Origin: Butyrivibrio sp. XPD2006 | GTDB taxonomy: Bacteria > Bacillota > Clostridia > Lachnospirales > Lachnospiraceae | Direction: 5' to 3' | Length of the DNA stretch: 64,000 bases | NCBI RefSeq assembly: GCF_000420865.1 | Contig: NZ_ATVT01000001.1 | Span: forward strand, 62,001-126,000 | Shown: piece by piece, positions 51,623 through 59,369 of the stretch | How the letters are laid out: each line of letters opens with the position of its first letter | How positions within the stretch are numbered: the stretch's first letter is position 1 | The notes under the pieces: model-generated | Database searches by the model: none | What the model was told of the DNA's origin: nothing | The model's input: only the letters and a program-made list of their open reading frames with translations | Made by a program: the position numbers and the translations under genes

Positions 51623-53041
51623 TTATCTCACTTCCAATGGGAATTTAAAGTATCTTACAGCATTGTTGTAAGAGATATCCTTAACGATCTCACCGAGGAT
51701 ATCGAGATCCTCTGATGGGTACTCGCCGTTCTCAACGAGAGATCCAAGATAATTGCAGAGGATTCTTCTGAAGTACTCATGTCTAGTGTAAGAAGTAAAG
51801 CTTCTTGAGTCTGTCAGCATTCCTACAAATCCTGAGAGGTTGCTGGATTCTGCAACACATCTGAGCTGTTCTTCCATACCGAACTTACTGTCGTTGAACC
51901 ACCATGCGCTTCCCTGCTGGATCTTGGCAACTGCGGGACCTTCGTTGAAGCAATTAAGCATGGTGTTGATGATCTTGTTATCGTTAGGGTTAAGTGAGTA
52001 AAGAATTGTCTTTGGAAGGGAATTCTTAACATGAAGAGCATTAAGGAAATCTGCAAGCTCACCCATAGGATAGTAAGCATCAATTGAATCATATCCTGTG
52101 TCGGGACCGAGCTTCTCAAACATAGGAGTGTTGTTGTCACGCTTGCATCCGAAATGAAGCTGCATTACCCAATCTCTCTTTGCAATCTCTTCTCCTTCAA
52201 AGAGCATGAAAGCTGTCTGGAATTTCAGGTCTTCCTCCTTGGAAAGCTCAGCTCCTGAAAGTCTCTTTGCAAAAATGGCCTCTACCTCTTCATCGGTAGC
52301 AGGGTAGTACATTACATATTCAAGTGCGTGATCTGTAACAGTGCAGCCCTTTGAAGCAAAGTAATCAAGTCTTACCTTGAGAGCTTCCTTGAGAGACTTG
52401 AAAGAGTCAATCTTAACTCCGCTCACCTGTGAAAGTGTCTCAAGATATGATGTAAACTCTGGCTTGGTAATATTCTTAGCCTTGTCGGGTCTCCATGCAG
52501 GAAGGACCTTAACATCAAAAGTTGTATCTTCCTTGATCTTGTCATGCCACTCAAGAGTGTCAACAGGATCGTCTGTTGTGCAGATAAGTGTTACACCGGA
52601 AGCCTTGATAAGAGATCTTACGCTGGTTGCGGGATCCTGAAGGACCTTGTTGCAAAGATCATAAACTTCCTCAGCTGTCTTGGAATTAAGAACTCCCTGA
52701 TATCCGAAATACTTGCGAAGCTCAAGGTGTGCCCAGTGATGAAGCGGGTGACCTACGGATTTCTCAAGGCATTTTGCAAACATAAGGAATTTATCCTTAT
52801 CTGAAGCATCTCCTGTGATATATTTTTCATCAACGCCGAAAGAGCGCATCATGCGCCATTTGTAATGATCTCCTCCGAGCCATACCTGAGTGATTGTATC
52901 GAAATGGCGATCCTCGGCTATCTCCTTGGGACTGATGTGGCAATGATAGTCAAGGATAGGCATATTCTCTGAATAATCATGGTAAAGCTTCTTGGCAGAT
53001 TCAGACTGCAGAAGGAAATCCTTGTCCATAAATTGTTTCAT
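51623..53041 (-). CDS. uxaC: Uronate (glucuronate/galacturonate) isomerase
   Basis: UxaC converts D-galacturonate to D-tagaturonate and D-glucuronate to D-fructuronate. The 472-residue protein has DYHCHISPKEIAEDR near the N-terminus (metal-binding HxH), the GGDHYKWRMMRSFGV stretch, HPLHHWAHLELR, TTDDPVDTLEWH and VQLHFGCKRDNN-like (MQLHFGCKRDNNT) blocks of the family, and a C-terminal SRSFTSYTRHEYFRRILCN. GGAGGG lies 10 nt before the ATG. It diverges from uxaA and shares a control region with two operator-like dyads. Confidence 0.96.
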   Translation of the reverse strand: MKQFMDKDFLLQSESAKKLYHDYSENMPILDYHCHISPKEIAEDRHFDTITQVWLGGDHYKWRMMRSFGVDEKYITGDASDKDKFLMFAKCLEKSVGHPLHHWAHLELRKYFGYQGVLNSKTAEEVYDLCNKVLQDPATSVRSLIKASGVTLICTTDDPVDTLEWHDKIKEDTTFDVKVLPAWRPDKAKNITKPEFTSYLETLSQVSGVKIDSFKSLKEALKVRLDYFASKGCTVTDHALEYVMYYPATDEEVEAIFAKRLSGAELSKEEDLKFQTAFMLFEGEEIAKRDWVMQLHFGCKRDNNTPMFEKLGPDTGYDSIDAYYPMGELADFLNALHVKNSLPKTILYSLNPNDNKIINTMLNCFNEGPAVAKIQQGSAWWFNDSKFGMEEQLRCVAESSNLSGFVGMLTDSRSFTSYTRHEYFRRILCNYLGSLVENGEYPSEDLDILGEIVKDISYNNAVRYFKFPLEVR

Positions 53042-53069
53042 TTTGTATACCCTCCAACTCTTTCCTTTA

Positions 53070-53083
53070 TGAAAGCATTTTCA
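53070..53083. promoter_or_regulatory. LacI/CcpA-type operator box 1 (uxaC)
   Basis: TGAAAGCATTTTCA is a near-palindrome, located about +11 to +24 of the predicted uxaC transcript. Confidence 0.6.
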
Positions 53084-53100
53084 TAATTTTTTCAAAATGT

Positions 53101-53129
53101 ATTATACAGGACTACTATGGCAAATACAA
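53101..53129 (-). promoter_or_regulatory. Promoter of uxaC-lacI
   Basis: On the minus strand TTGTAT (53129-53124), a 17-nt spacer and TATAAT (53106-53101). Confidence 0.75.
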
Positions 53130-53141
53130 TAGAAAAATTTG

Positions 53142-53170
53142 TTGACGTGTGACTTGCGAAAAGATATGAT
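53142..53170 (+). promoter_or_regulatory. Promoter of uxaA
   Basis: TTGACG (53142-53147), a 17-nt spacer and TATGAT (53165-53170). Predicted start of transcription about 53177, inside operator box 2. Confidence 0.75.
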
Positions 53171-53175
53171 TTTAT

Positions 53176-53189
53176 TGTAAACGCTTACA
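53176..53189. promoter_or_regulatory. LacI/CcpA-type operator box 2 (uxaA)
   Basis: TGTAAACGCTTACA matches the catabolite-responsive element consensus TGWAAnCGnTnwCA at every fixed position and covers the +1 of uxaA. It could be bound by CcpA, by the local LacI protein, or both. Confidence 0.7.
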
Positions 53190-53225
53190 ATTTTGTTTTC
53201 AATGATTAAGAAGGGTAGGTTACAA

Positions 53226-54728
53226 ATGGGTAAATTTTTGCAGATTCATCCCGAGGACAATGTGGTTGTATGCCTTGAAGAACTGAAGAAGGGTGAGGAT
53301 ATTACTCTGGGGAACGGCACGGTTGTAGAGGCTTTGGAAGACATTCCTGCAGGTCACAAGATGGCAATTAAAGATATTTCTGAGGGAAAAGACATTGTTA
53401 AGTACGGCTATGCAATCGGCCATGCAACGGAACAGATCAGTGTAGGAAGATGGGTTCATACTCATGACATCAAGACTAACCTTGAGGGAATCCTTGATTA
53501 TAAGTATCAGCCCGATCCTGAATATGTTCCAGAGAAAAAGGCTAAGATGGCCAGCAGAAAGGGCTCGTTTAAGGGCTTTGTAAGGGGCGATGGCAGAGTG
53601 GGAATCAGAAATGAAATATGGATAATCCCCACAGTAGGCTGTGTCAACAACATTGCAACCGCACTGGCCAAGCAGGCTAATTCTTATGTAAAGGGAAGCA
53701 TTGATGAAGTTGTTGCTTTCACACATAACTATGGATGCTCACAGACAGGAGATGACCAGGAACATACAAGAACAATCCTCTCTGACCTTATAAAACATCC
53801 GAATGCAGGTGGGGTTCTTGTTCTCGGACTTGGCTGCGAGAACAGCAACATCGATGTTCTTATGCCTTATATAGGAGAGTATGACAAGGACAGAGTTAAG
53901 TTCCTTGTCTGCCAGAAGTCTGATGACGAGATGGAGGACGGACTTAATCTGTTAAAAGAGCTTATAGATACCGCATCTTCAGATGAGAGAACAGATGCAG
54001 ATCTGTCAAAGCTTATCATCGGTCTTAAGTGCGGCGGAAGTGACGGATTTTCAGGTATCACAGCAAATCCTCTGGTCGGAAGGATCTCCGATCGCATCAT
54101 AGAATACGGCGGAACAAGCATCCTCACAGAGGTACCTGAGATGTTTGGTGCAGAGACCATATTGATGAACAGATGCAAGGATGAAAAGACCTTTGAAGAT
54201 ACCGTTAATATGATAAACGGCTTTAAGGAATACTTTACAAAGCAGGGTGAACCTATATATGAGAATCCTTCTCCGGGAAACAAGGCAGGAGGAATCACAA
54301 CCCTTGAAGATAAGTCACTTGGATGCACACAGAAATCCGGAGATTATCCGGTAATGAATGTCATGGAGTACGGTGACAGGACTGATGTTACAGGACTCAA
54401 CCTCCTGTGCGCACCGGGGAATGATCTCTGTGCAGCAACAGCACTGGCAAGTGCGGGAGCTCAGATAGTGCTCTTTACAACAGGAAGAGGAACTCCTTTT
54501 GCATGTCCTGTTCCTACTATGAAAATAGCCAGCAACAATACAATTGCCAATAAGAAGAGCAACTGGATCGATTTCAGTGCAGGCAGGATATTGGATGGAG
54601 AGACCTTTGAAGAGCTGACGGATGAGCTTTTTGACAAAATTGTAAGGACAGCATCCGGTGAAAAGTTAAAAAGTGAACTGGCCGGCTTCCATGATATGGC
54701 AATTTGGAAAAGAGGAGTGACACTTTAA
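53226..54728 (+). CDS. uxaA: Altronate dehydratase
   Basis: UxaA removes water from D-altronate to give 2-keto-3-deoxygluconate in galacturonate breakdown. The 500-residue protein has the small N-terminal SAF-like domain (residues 1-95; IHPEDNVVVCLEELKKGE, IPAGHKMA) and the large catalytic domain with GFVRGDGRVGIRNEIWIIPTVGCVN (two parts), HNYGCSQ, LGLGCEN, KCGGSDGFSGITANP and CTQKSGDYPV. The cysteines and histidines fit the iron-dependent UxaA/GarD family. The start is the ATG 53226 behind GAAGGGTAGG. UxaB (tagaturonate reductase) is not in the window. Confidence 0.95.
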   Translation: MGKFLQIHPEDNVVVCLEELKKGEDITLGNGTVVEALEDIPAGHKMAIKDISEGKDIVKYGYAIGHATEQISVGRWVHTHDIKTNLEGILDYKYQPDPEYVPEKKAKMASRKGSFKGFVRGDGRVGIRNEIWIIPTVGCVNNIATALAKQANSYVKGSIDEVVAFTHNYGCSQTGDDQEHTRTILSDLIKHPNAGGVLVLGLGCENSNIDVLMPYIGEYDKDRVKFLVCQKSDDEMEDGLNLLKELIDTASSDERTDADLSKLIIGLKCGGSDGFSGITANPLVGRISDRIIEYGGTSILTEVPEMFGAETILMNRCKDEKTFEDTVNMINGFKEYFTKQGEPIYENPSPGNKAGGITTLEDKSLGCTQKSGDYPVMNVMEYGDRTDVTGLNLLCAPGNDLCAATALASAGAQIVLFTTGRGTPFACPVPTMKIASNNTIANKKSNWIDFSAGRILDGETFEELTDELFDKIVRTASGEKLKSELAGFHDMAIWKRGVTL

Positions 54729-54752
54729 ATAAATTTTTTGTAAATTTTAACA

Positions 54753-54766
54753 TGTAAGCACTTTCC
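54753..54766. promoter_or_regulatory. LacI/CcpA-type operator box 3
   Basis: TGTAAGCACTTTCC lies just after uxaA, 182 bp before the solute-binding protein gene. It is an inverted near-copy of box 4. Confidence 0.55.
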
Positions 54767-54837
54767 AAAACTGGCTTATAAATGCCACTTTCGACAAAAA
54801 ATTAAGGAGATTGTTACAAATCATACAAAATTTGTAC

Positions 54838-54866
54838 TTGCAATGCTTTCAGATACATGATAAAGT
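54838..54866 (+). promoter_or_regulatory. Probable promoter of the oligosaccharide transporter operon
   Basis: TTGCAA (54838-54843), a 17-nt spacer and TAAAGT (54861-54866). The next dyad lies just downstream, in roadblock position. Confidence 0.5.
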
Positions 54867-54891
54867 ACAAACATAAGCAAATGAAAGTGCT

Positions 54892-54905
54892 TACATTTAA
54901 TTTTC
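54892..54905. promoter_or_regulatory. LacI/CcpA-type operator box 4
   Basis: TGAAAGTGCTTACA, about 20-30 nt downstream of the predicted transcription start and 30 nt before the start codon of the binding-protein gene. With box 3 it could support DNA looping. Confidence 0.62.
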
Positions 54906-54934
54906 AAAAATTCTAATTGGGAGGAACAAATTAA

Positions 54935-56599
54935 ATGAAAAAGAAAGTCTTATCATTAATTCTTTCAACAGCAATGGTAGCTTCTCTTGCAGCATGCGGA
55001 TCAGAGTCTGCACCTGCAGCAACAGACGGCGGCCAGAGCACTGACACAGCAGCTCAGACAACTGATGCTACAGCTACAGAGTCAGCTGACACAGCAGAGG
55101 CTGGCAGCTATGAGCTCACAGACCTCTACATCACAGTAGACGGAACACTTACAGCTAACGTTGATAACGGACAGGATGCTTTCATTGAGCAGTGGGAAGC
55201 AGCTGTTTCAGAGAAGATTGGTCACGATATCAAGCTTCACATCAACCAGCCTGAGCACTCAGGTTACAAGGACAATGTAGCTCAGCTCCTTACAACAGGA
55301 CAGCCCGGTGACGGACAGTATCCTGATGCTCTTATCATGAGCGCAACAATGTTCAAGCAGTATCAGAACACAGGTATCCTTTGGAACATGGCTGATGCTT
55401 ATGCAAACGCAGAGTTCCAGTCAAGGATCACACTTCCTTCAATCAACGAGAACATGAAGACTGCAAACGGCGAGCTTTACGCTTTCGCTCCTACATACGG
55501 TAACGGATGTGTTACTTACATCAAGCAGTCATGGCTCGATGCTGCAGGACTTAAGGTTGATGACATCAAGACATTCGATGACTACTACAACATGCTCAAG
55601 GCTTTCACAAAGGATGGCCAGACAGGTGTTATCGCAGCAGGCTTCGGTAAGCTTGACGAGGCTCCTTACATCAACTACATGCCTGAGTTCTGGCAGGGTG
55701 CTTACCCGGCTATTTACCAGAAGGACGGACAGTGGGTTGACGGATTCCAGGAGCAGGCTACAATCGATGCTCTTACAAGACTTGCTCAGGGCTACGCTGA
55801 TGGCGTGATCGATAAGGATACTGAGGAAGCTTCAACAAAGACAGCACGTGAGAAATGGTTCTCAAATGACCAGACAACATCAGAAGGTGTATTCACTTAC
55901 TGGGCTGGTACATGGCTTAGAACTCTTACAGATAACCTTGACAAGAACGACGTTGATGCAGATCTTGGCGATGACAGACTTGTACAGCTTCCTCCTATCA
56001 AGGAGATCACAGATACATGGGGCGGTTACATCAACCGTGAGGCTCCTGTATGGGTAATCACAGATGATGGTGACGGCGACAACTCTCGTGAGCAGGCTAT
56101 CTTCGATGCACTTATCGAGACAATGCTTGATGGTGACAAGGTTCAGACACTTTGGACATATGGTGCTGAGGATGTTCACTGGTCAACACACGCTGAGTCA
56201 TTCACAACTAACCCTGATGATCCTGACAAGAAGAAGGATTACGAGTATGCAGAGGGTGAGTTCCACCTTAAGCAGTCTCCTAACGACCCTAACTCTGTAT
56301 GGAAGAAGAATCACCTTGATCCGGTACTTGTTATTGCTCCTCTTACAAACGGTTTCGTAGATAATGACGAGCTTGTACAGGCTGGTAACAAGTTCTTCAC
56401 AGAGAACTGTGTAGATGCTCCTCAGTCACCTTCATCAGAGATCCTCACAGAGGTTGAGGCTGATCTTGCAACAGATAAGACAACTCTTATGAACGAGGTT
56501 GTTGCAGGCAAGAAGAGCGCAGAGGATGCTATCGCTGAGTACCAGGCTAAGTGGGGCGATACAATCACAGAGATCCTTGACGAGCTTAATGCACAGTAA
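54935..56599 (+). CDS. Lipoprotein solute-binding protein of an LplABC/YtcQ-type oligosaccharide importer
   Basis: A 554-residue protein with lipobox LAAC (C21) followed by an Ala/Thr/Ser-rich linker (about 25-60). The rest is a large type-2-like binding domain: PDALIMSATMFKQYQNTGILW, NMADAYANAEF, GELYAFAPTYGNGCVTYIKQSW and WAGTWLRTL. The size and the paired permeases place it in the LplA/YtcQ group, often linked to galacturonide or rhamnogalacturonide uptake. Codon use is strongly biased (for example many TCA, ACA and GCT codons), suggesting high expression. GGGAGG precedes the ATG. Confidence 0.92.
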   Translation: MKKKVLSLILSTAMVASLAACGSESAPAATDGGQSTDTAAQTTDATATESADTAEAGSYELTDLYITVDGTLTANVDNGQDAFIEQWEAAVSEKIGHDIKLHINQPEHSGYKDNVAQLLTTGQPGDGQYPDALIMSATMFKQYQNTGILWNMADAYANAEFQSRITLPSINENMKTANGELYAFAPTYGNGCVTYIKQSWLDAAGLKVDDIKTFDDYYNMLKAFTKDGQTGVIAAGFGKLDEAPYINYMPEFWQGAYPAIYQKDGQWVDGFQEQATIDALTRLAQGYADGVIDKDTEEASTKTAREKWFSNDQTTSEGVFTYWAGTWLRTLTDNLDKNDVDADLGDDRLVQLPPIKEITDTWGGYINREAPVWVITDDGDGDNSREQAIFDALIETMLDGDKVQTLWTYGAEDVHWSTHAESFTTNPDDPDKKKDYEYAEGEFHLKQSPNDPNSVWKKNHLDPVLVIAPLTNGFVDNDELVQAGNKFFTENCVDAPQSPSSEILTEVEADLATDKTTLMNEVVAGKKSAEDAIAEYQAKWGDTITEILDELNAQ

Positions 56600-56640
56600 T
56601 TTCTTTTTTCAAAACAGATTCTTTTAAACTATCTATAATC

Positions 56641-56670
56641 TGTATGGGCATCCATCCGGGTGCCCATGCA
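56641..56670 (+). promoter_or_regulatory. Intergenic mRNA hairpin after the binding-protein gene
   Basis: A 13-bp stem (56641-56653 with 56658-56670, two G.U pairs) has a 4-nt loop ATCC and no T-tract. Such hairpins usually stabilise the upstream message and let the binding protein be made in excess over the permeases. Confidence 0.7.
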
Positions 56671-56736
56671 GAACCTTAAAGAAATCCTTTATTTCACCGC
56701 AATCAACAAAAGTATTTATATGAATGGGGCAGTAAA

Positions 56737-57687
56737 ATGAGCAAAACACAAAAGGTTACATCCACAGGTCAAACTATAAACAAAAAGCCTTTGGGTATGC
56801 GTATATGGAACCACAGAGGTTTTTACCTTATGTTTCTTCCTGTAGTTATATATGTTCTTATTATCTATTATTGGCCAATGCTGGGCGTAAGATACGCTTT
56901 TTATGACTACACACTTAAGAAAATGGAACCGGTAGGCTTAAAACATTTCGAGAAGATGTTCGCTGATGCGGATTTCTGGAAAGCCTTTTTTAATACACTT
57001 CAGCTTTCAATCATAAAGCTGCTGATAACAACAGGTACTGCTGTTATTGTATCTGTCTTCATCAATGAGATGGCAAATCTGTTTGCCAAGAAAGTGCTGC
57101 AGACAGTAATCTATCTGCCACACTTTATGTCATGGACAGTTACAGCAGCTATTTTCACTCTTTTCCTTTCAACTTCTTCAACAGGTTTCGTAAATGAAAC
57201 ACTTAAGAGCTGGGGACTTATAAAAGAGAGTATTGACTTCATGCATGAGCTTACGCTCTGGCGACCTGTTTACTATCTGGTAAATATCTGGAAGGAGACA
57301 GGTTGGGGAACAGTTATCTTCCTTGCAACCCTTGCAGGAATCAACCCCGAGCTCTATGAAGCAGCTGATATCGATGGTGCTACAAGACTTCAGAAGATCT
57401 GGTACGTAACAGTTCCTGAGCTTCTCAACACGATCATTATCGTACTTATCCTGAATCTGGCTAAGGTTCTTAACCTCTTCGAGTCAGTATTCGTTATGTA
57501 CAACAACAGAGTATTTGCTGTTTCAGATGTTATTTCAACATACATCTATCGTAAGACCTTTATGACAGCTATCCCTAACTATGGATATACTACAGCGGTA
57601 GGTCTTTTCAAGTCACTTGTTGGATGCGCACTGGTACTTATTTGTAACTGGGCCAGCAAGAAAGTCCGCGGTCGCGGTATTATTTAA
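56737..57687 (+). CDS. ABC transporter permease, LplB type
   Basis: A 316-residue permease with six hydrophobic segments. N-terminal LMFLPVVIYVLIIYYWPMLG and YAFYDYTLKKMEPVG are typical for LplB/YteP proteins, and the EAA loop is ELYEAADIDGATRLQKIW (about residues 205-222). It pairs with the next permease, 11 nt downstream, to form the channel for the preceding lipoprotein's ligand. As in most such clusters no ATPase is encoded; a shared MsmX-type ATPase elsewhere is expected. Confidence 0.93.
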   Translation: MSKTQKVTSTGQTINKKPLGMRIWNHRGFYLMFLPVVIYVLIIYYWPMLGVRYAFYDYTLKKMEPVGLKHFEKMFADADFWKAFFNTLQLSIIKLLITTGTAVIVSVFINEMANLFAKKVLQTVIYLPHFMSWTVTAAIFTLFLSTSSTGFVNETLKSWGLIKESIDFMHELTLWRPVYYLVNIWKETGWGTVIFLATLAGINPELYEAADIDGATRLQKIWYVTVPELLNTIIIVLILNLAKVLNLFESVFVMYNNRVFAVSDVISTYIYRKTFMTAIPNYGYTTAVGLFKSLVGCALVLICNWASKKVRGRGII

Positions 57688-57698
57688 GGAGGCTTACG

Positions 57699-58565
57699 AT
57701 GGCAAAGAGAGTAGAATTTGGTGCAGGTCGTAAGAAAAAGACCGATGCATTTGATGTAGTAAATTACATAGTATTTATTTTGTTGGGACTTATAGTTCTT
57801 TTCCCAATCTGGAAGGTTGTTGTTGATTCCTTCAATGCTGTTGGTGTTTACAAATTCCAGTTTTTCCCTAATGAACCAACACTTGACGGTTATAGAACAA
57901 TCCTTCATACAGCTAAGCTTTACAGACCATTCCTTAACTCAGTTATCACAACTATTTTCGGAACACTTCTCGGTCTTGTAATGTCAACCCTTGGTGGATA
58001 CGTTTTGTCACAGTATGAGATGCCCGGAAGAACACTGTTTGCATACTTCCTGCTCTTCACCATGATTTTCTCAGGTGGTATGATCCCTGAGTACCTGGTA
58101 ATGAAACAGCTCGGTCTTACCAATAACATGTGGGTACTTGTTGTTAAGCATGGTATGAACGTATACAACCTCGTTCTTATGCGTAACTTCTTTGAAGGTA
58201 TCCCCGGATCACTGTTTGAAGCAGCTAAGATTGACGGATGCTCCCCTATGGGAATCTTCTTCAAGATCGTGCTTCCTCTTTCAAAGGCAGCTCTTGCTTC
58301 AATCGGTCTTATGTTTGCGGTAACCGTATGGAACGATTATTCAACAGTACAGATCTATATCACAAACCGTGATCAGGTTAACTTCCAGTACATTCTGAGA
58401 GTTATGGTCATGGACGGAGATACGCCTACAACAGCATATAAGGTATCACAGAGTACACTTTACTATTCAGCAATTGTATGTGCGATCCTTCCTTTCATGC
58501 TTCTTTATCCTTTCCTTCAGAAGTACTTCGTAAAGGGTGTTAACGTAGGAGCCGTAAAAGAGTAA
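57699..58565 (+). CDS. ABC transporter permease, LplC/YtcP type
   Basis: A 288-residue permease with six hydrophobic segments: VNYIVFILLGLIVLFPIWKV at the N-terminus, LLFTMIFSGGMIPEYLVMKQ (the GGMIPxYL motif of the LplC group), and an EAA loop SLFEAAKIDGCSPMGIFFKI (about residues 170-189). It ends KGVNVGAVKE, the usual family C-terminus. AAGGAGG precedes the ATG. A terminator follows, but the downstream enzyme genes probably still depend on the same regulator or on read-through. Confidence 0.93.
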   Translation: MAKRVEFGAGRKKKTDAFDVVNYIVFILLGLIVLFPIWKVVVDSFNAVGVYKFQFFPNEPTLDGYRTILHTAKLYRPFLNSVITTIFGTLLGLVMSTLGGYVLSQYEMPGRTLFAYFLLFTMIFSGGMIPEYLVMKQLGLTNNMWVLVVKHGMNVYNLVLMRNFFEGIPGSLFEAAKIDGCSPMGIFFKIVLPLSKAALASIGLMFAVTVWNDYSTVQIYITNRDQVNFQYILRVMVMDGDTPTTAYKVSQSTLYYSAIVCAILPFMLLYPFLQKYFVKGVNVGAVKE

Positions 58566-58586
58566 TTTAAAATAATATGTATACTT

Positions 58587-58626
58587 AAACAGGCCGTCCA
58601 GGTTTATAGCTTGGACGGCTGTTTTT
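58587..58626 (+). terminator. Terminator after the importer permeases
   Basis: GCCGTCCA pairs with TGGACGGC (58593-58600 with 58612-58619), extended by AACAG/TGTT with a bulge, followed by GTTTTTG. Confidence 0.78.
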
Positions 58627-58639
58627 GAAGGAGCAGAAA

Positions 58640-59362
58640 ATGAGACACATATTTTGGGCGGGAGATTCAACGGTAGCCACCAATAAGGCATCAACCTATC
58701 CTCAGACAGGAATAGGTCAGGCTTTTGACAGGTTTACAGCAATGGATGTGGCAGTCTGCAACAGAGCGGTAAACGGACGAAGCACTAAGAGTTTTATTGA
58801 CGAATCAAGACTTGCGCCTATTTATAATGAAATCACAAAGGGAGATTTTCTCTTTATCCAGTTCGGACACAATGATGAAAAGATAAATGACCCGTCACGA
58901 TATACCGATCCTCACGGGGAGTTTACAGTAAATCTTGGCAAGTTTGTAAATGTCGCAAGAAACAAGGGAGCTTATCCAGTCTTTATAACATCGGTTGAGA
59001 GAAGACTGTTTGACGAAAACGGAAAGCTTAAACCCTCGGAGCATACTGAATATGTGCTTGGAATGAAGGAGACTGCCGAAAAACTGGATGTTCCGGTGAT
59101 AGATCTTTTCACCATGAGCAGGGAATTTCTTGCCAAAACGGGAGATGAGGCTTCGAAGAAATATTACATGAATCTGGAGCCGGGAGAAGCAGAGTGGGCA
59201 CCTGAAGGTAAAACTGACAACTCCCATCTAAAGTATGAGGGGGCTATGCTTTATGCAGGAATGATTGCAAAGGGACTTTTGGAGCTTGGCGGAGTTTATG
59301 CATCCCTCCTTGCGGATGACGGGTTTGTAAAAGACACTACAAAAATAGAGATAAACGGATGA
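58640..59362 (+). CDS. Rhamnogalacturonan acetylesterase-like SGNH hydrolase (CE12)
   Basis: A 240-residue GDSL/SGNH hydrolase. Block I is WAGDSTVAT (nucleophile S10), block II has VNGRSTKSFI (Gly), block III is FIQFGHNDEK (Asn) and block V is DNSHLKYEGA (Asp...His). This pattern is typical of rhamnogalacturonan acetylesterases, which remove acetyl groups from the pectin backbone. There is no signal peptide, so it would act on imported oligosaccharides. The start at 58640 is fixed by AAGGAG; the frame opens at a TTG (58625) inside the terminator tail. Confidence 0.9.
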   Translation: MRHIFWAGDSTVATNKASTYPQTGIGQAFDRFTAMDVAVCNRAVNGRSTKSFIDESRLAPIYNEITKGDFLFIQFGHNDEKINDPSRYTDPHGEFTVNLGKFVNVARNKGAYPVFITSVERRLFDENGKLKPSEHTEYVLGMKETAEKLDVPVIDLFTMSREFLAKTGDEASKKYYMNLEPGEAEWAPEGKTDNSHLKYEGAMLYAGMIAKGLLELGGVYASLLADDGFVKDTTKIEING

Positions 59363-59369
59363 GAAAAAT

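Noticed and set aside
56641-56670. Terminator between the binding-protein and permease genes
   Set aside because: The stem has no T-tract, and the permeases need this transcript, so I call it an mRNA-stabilising hairpin.
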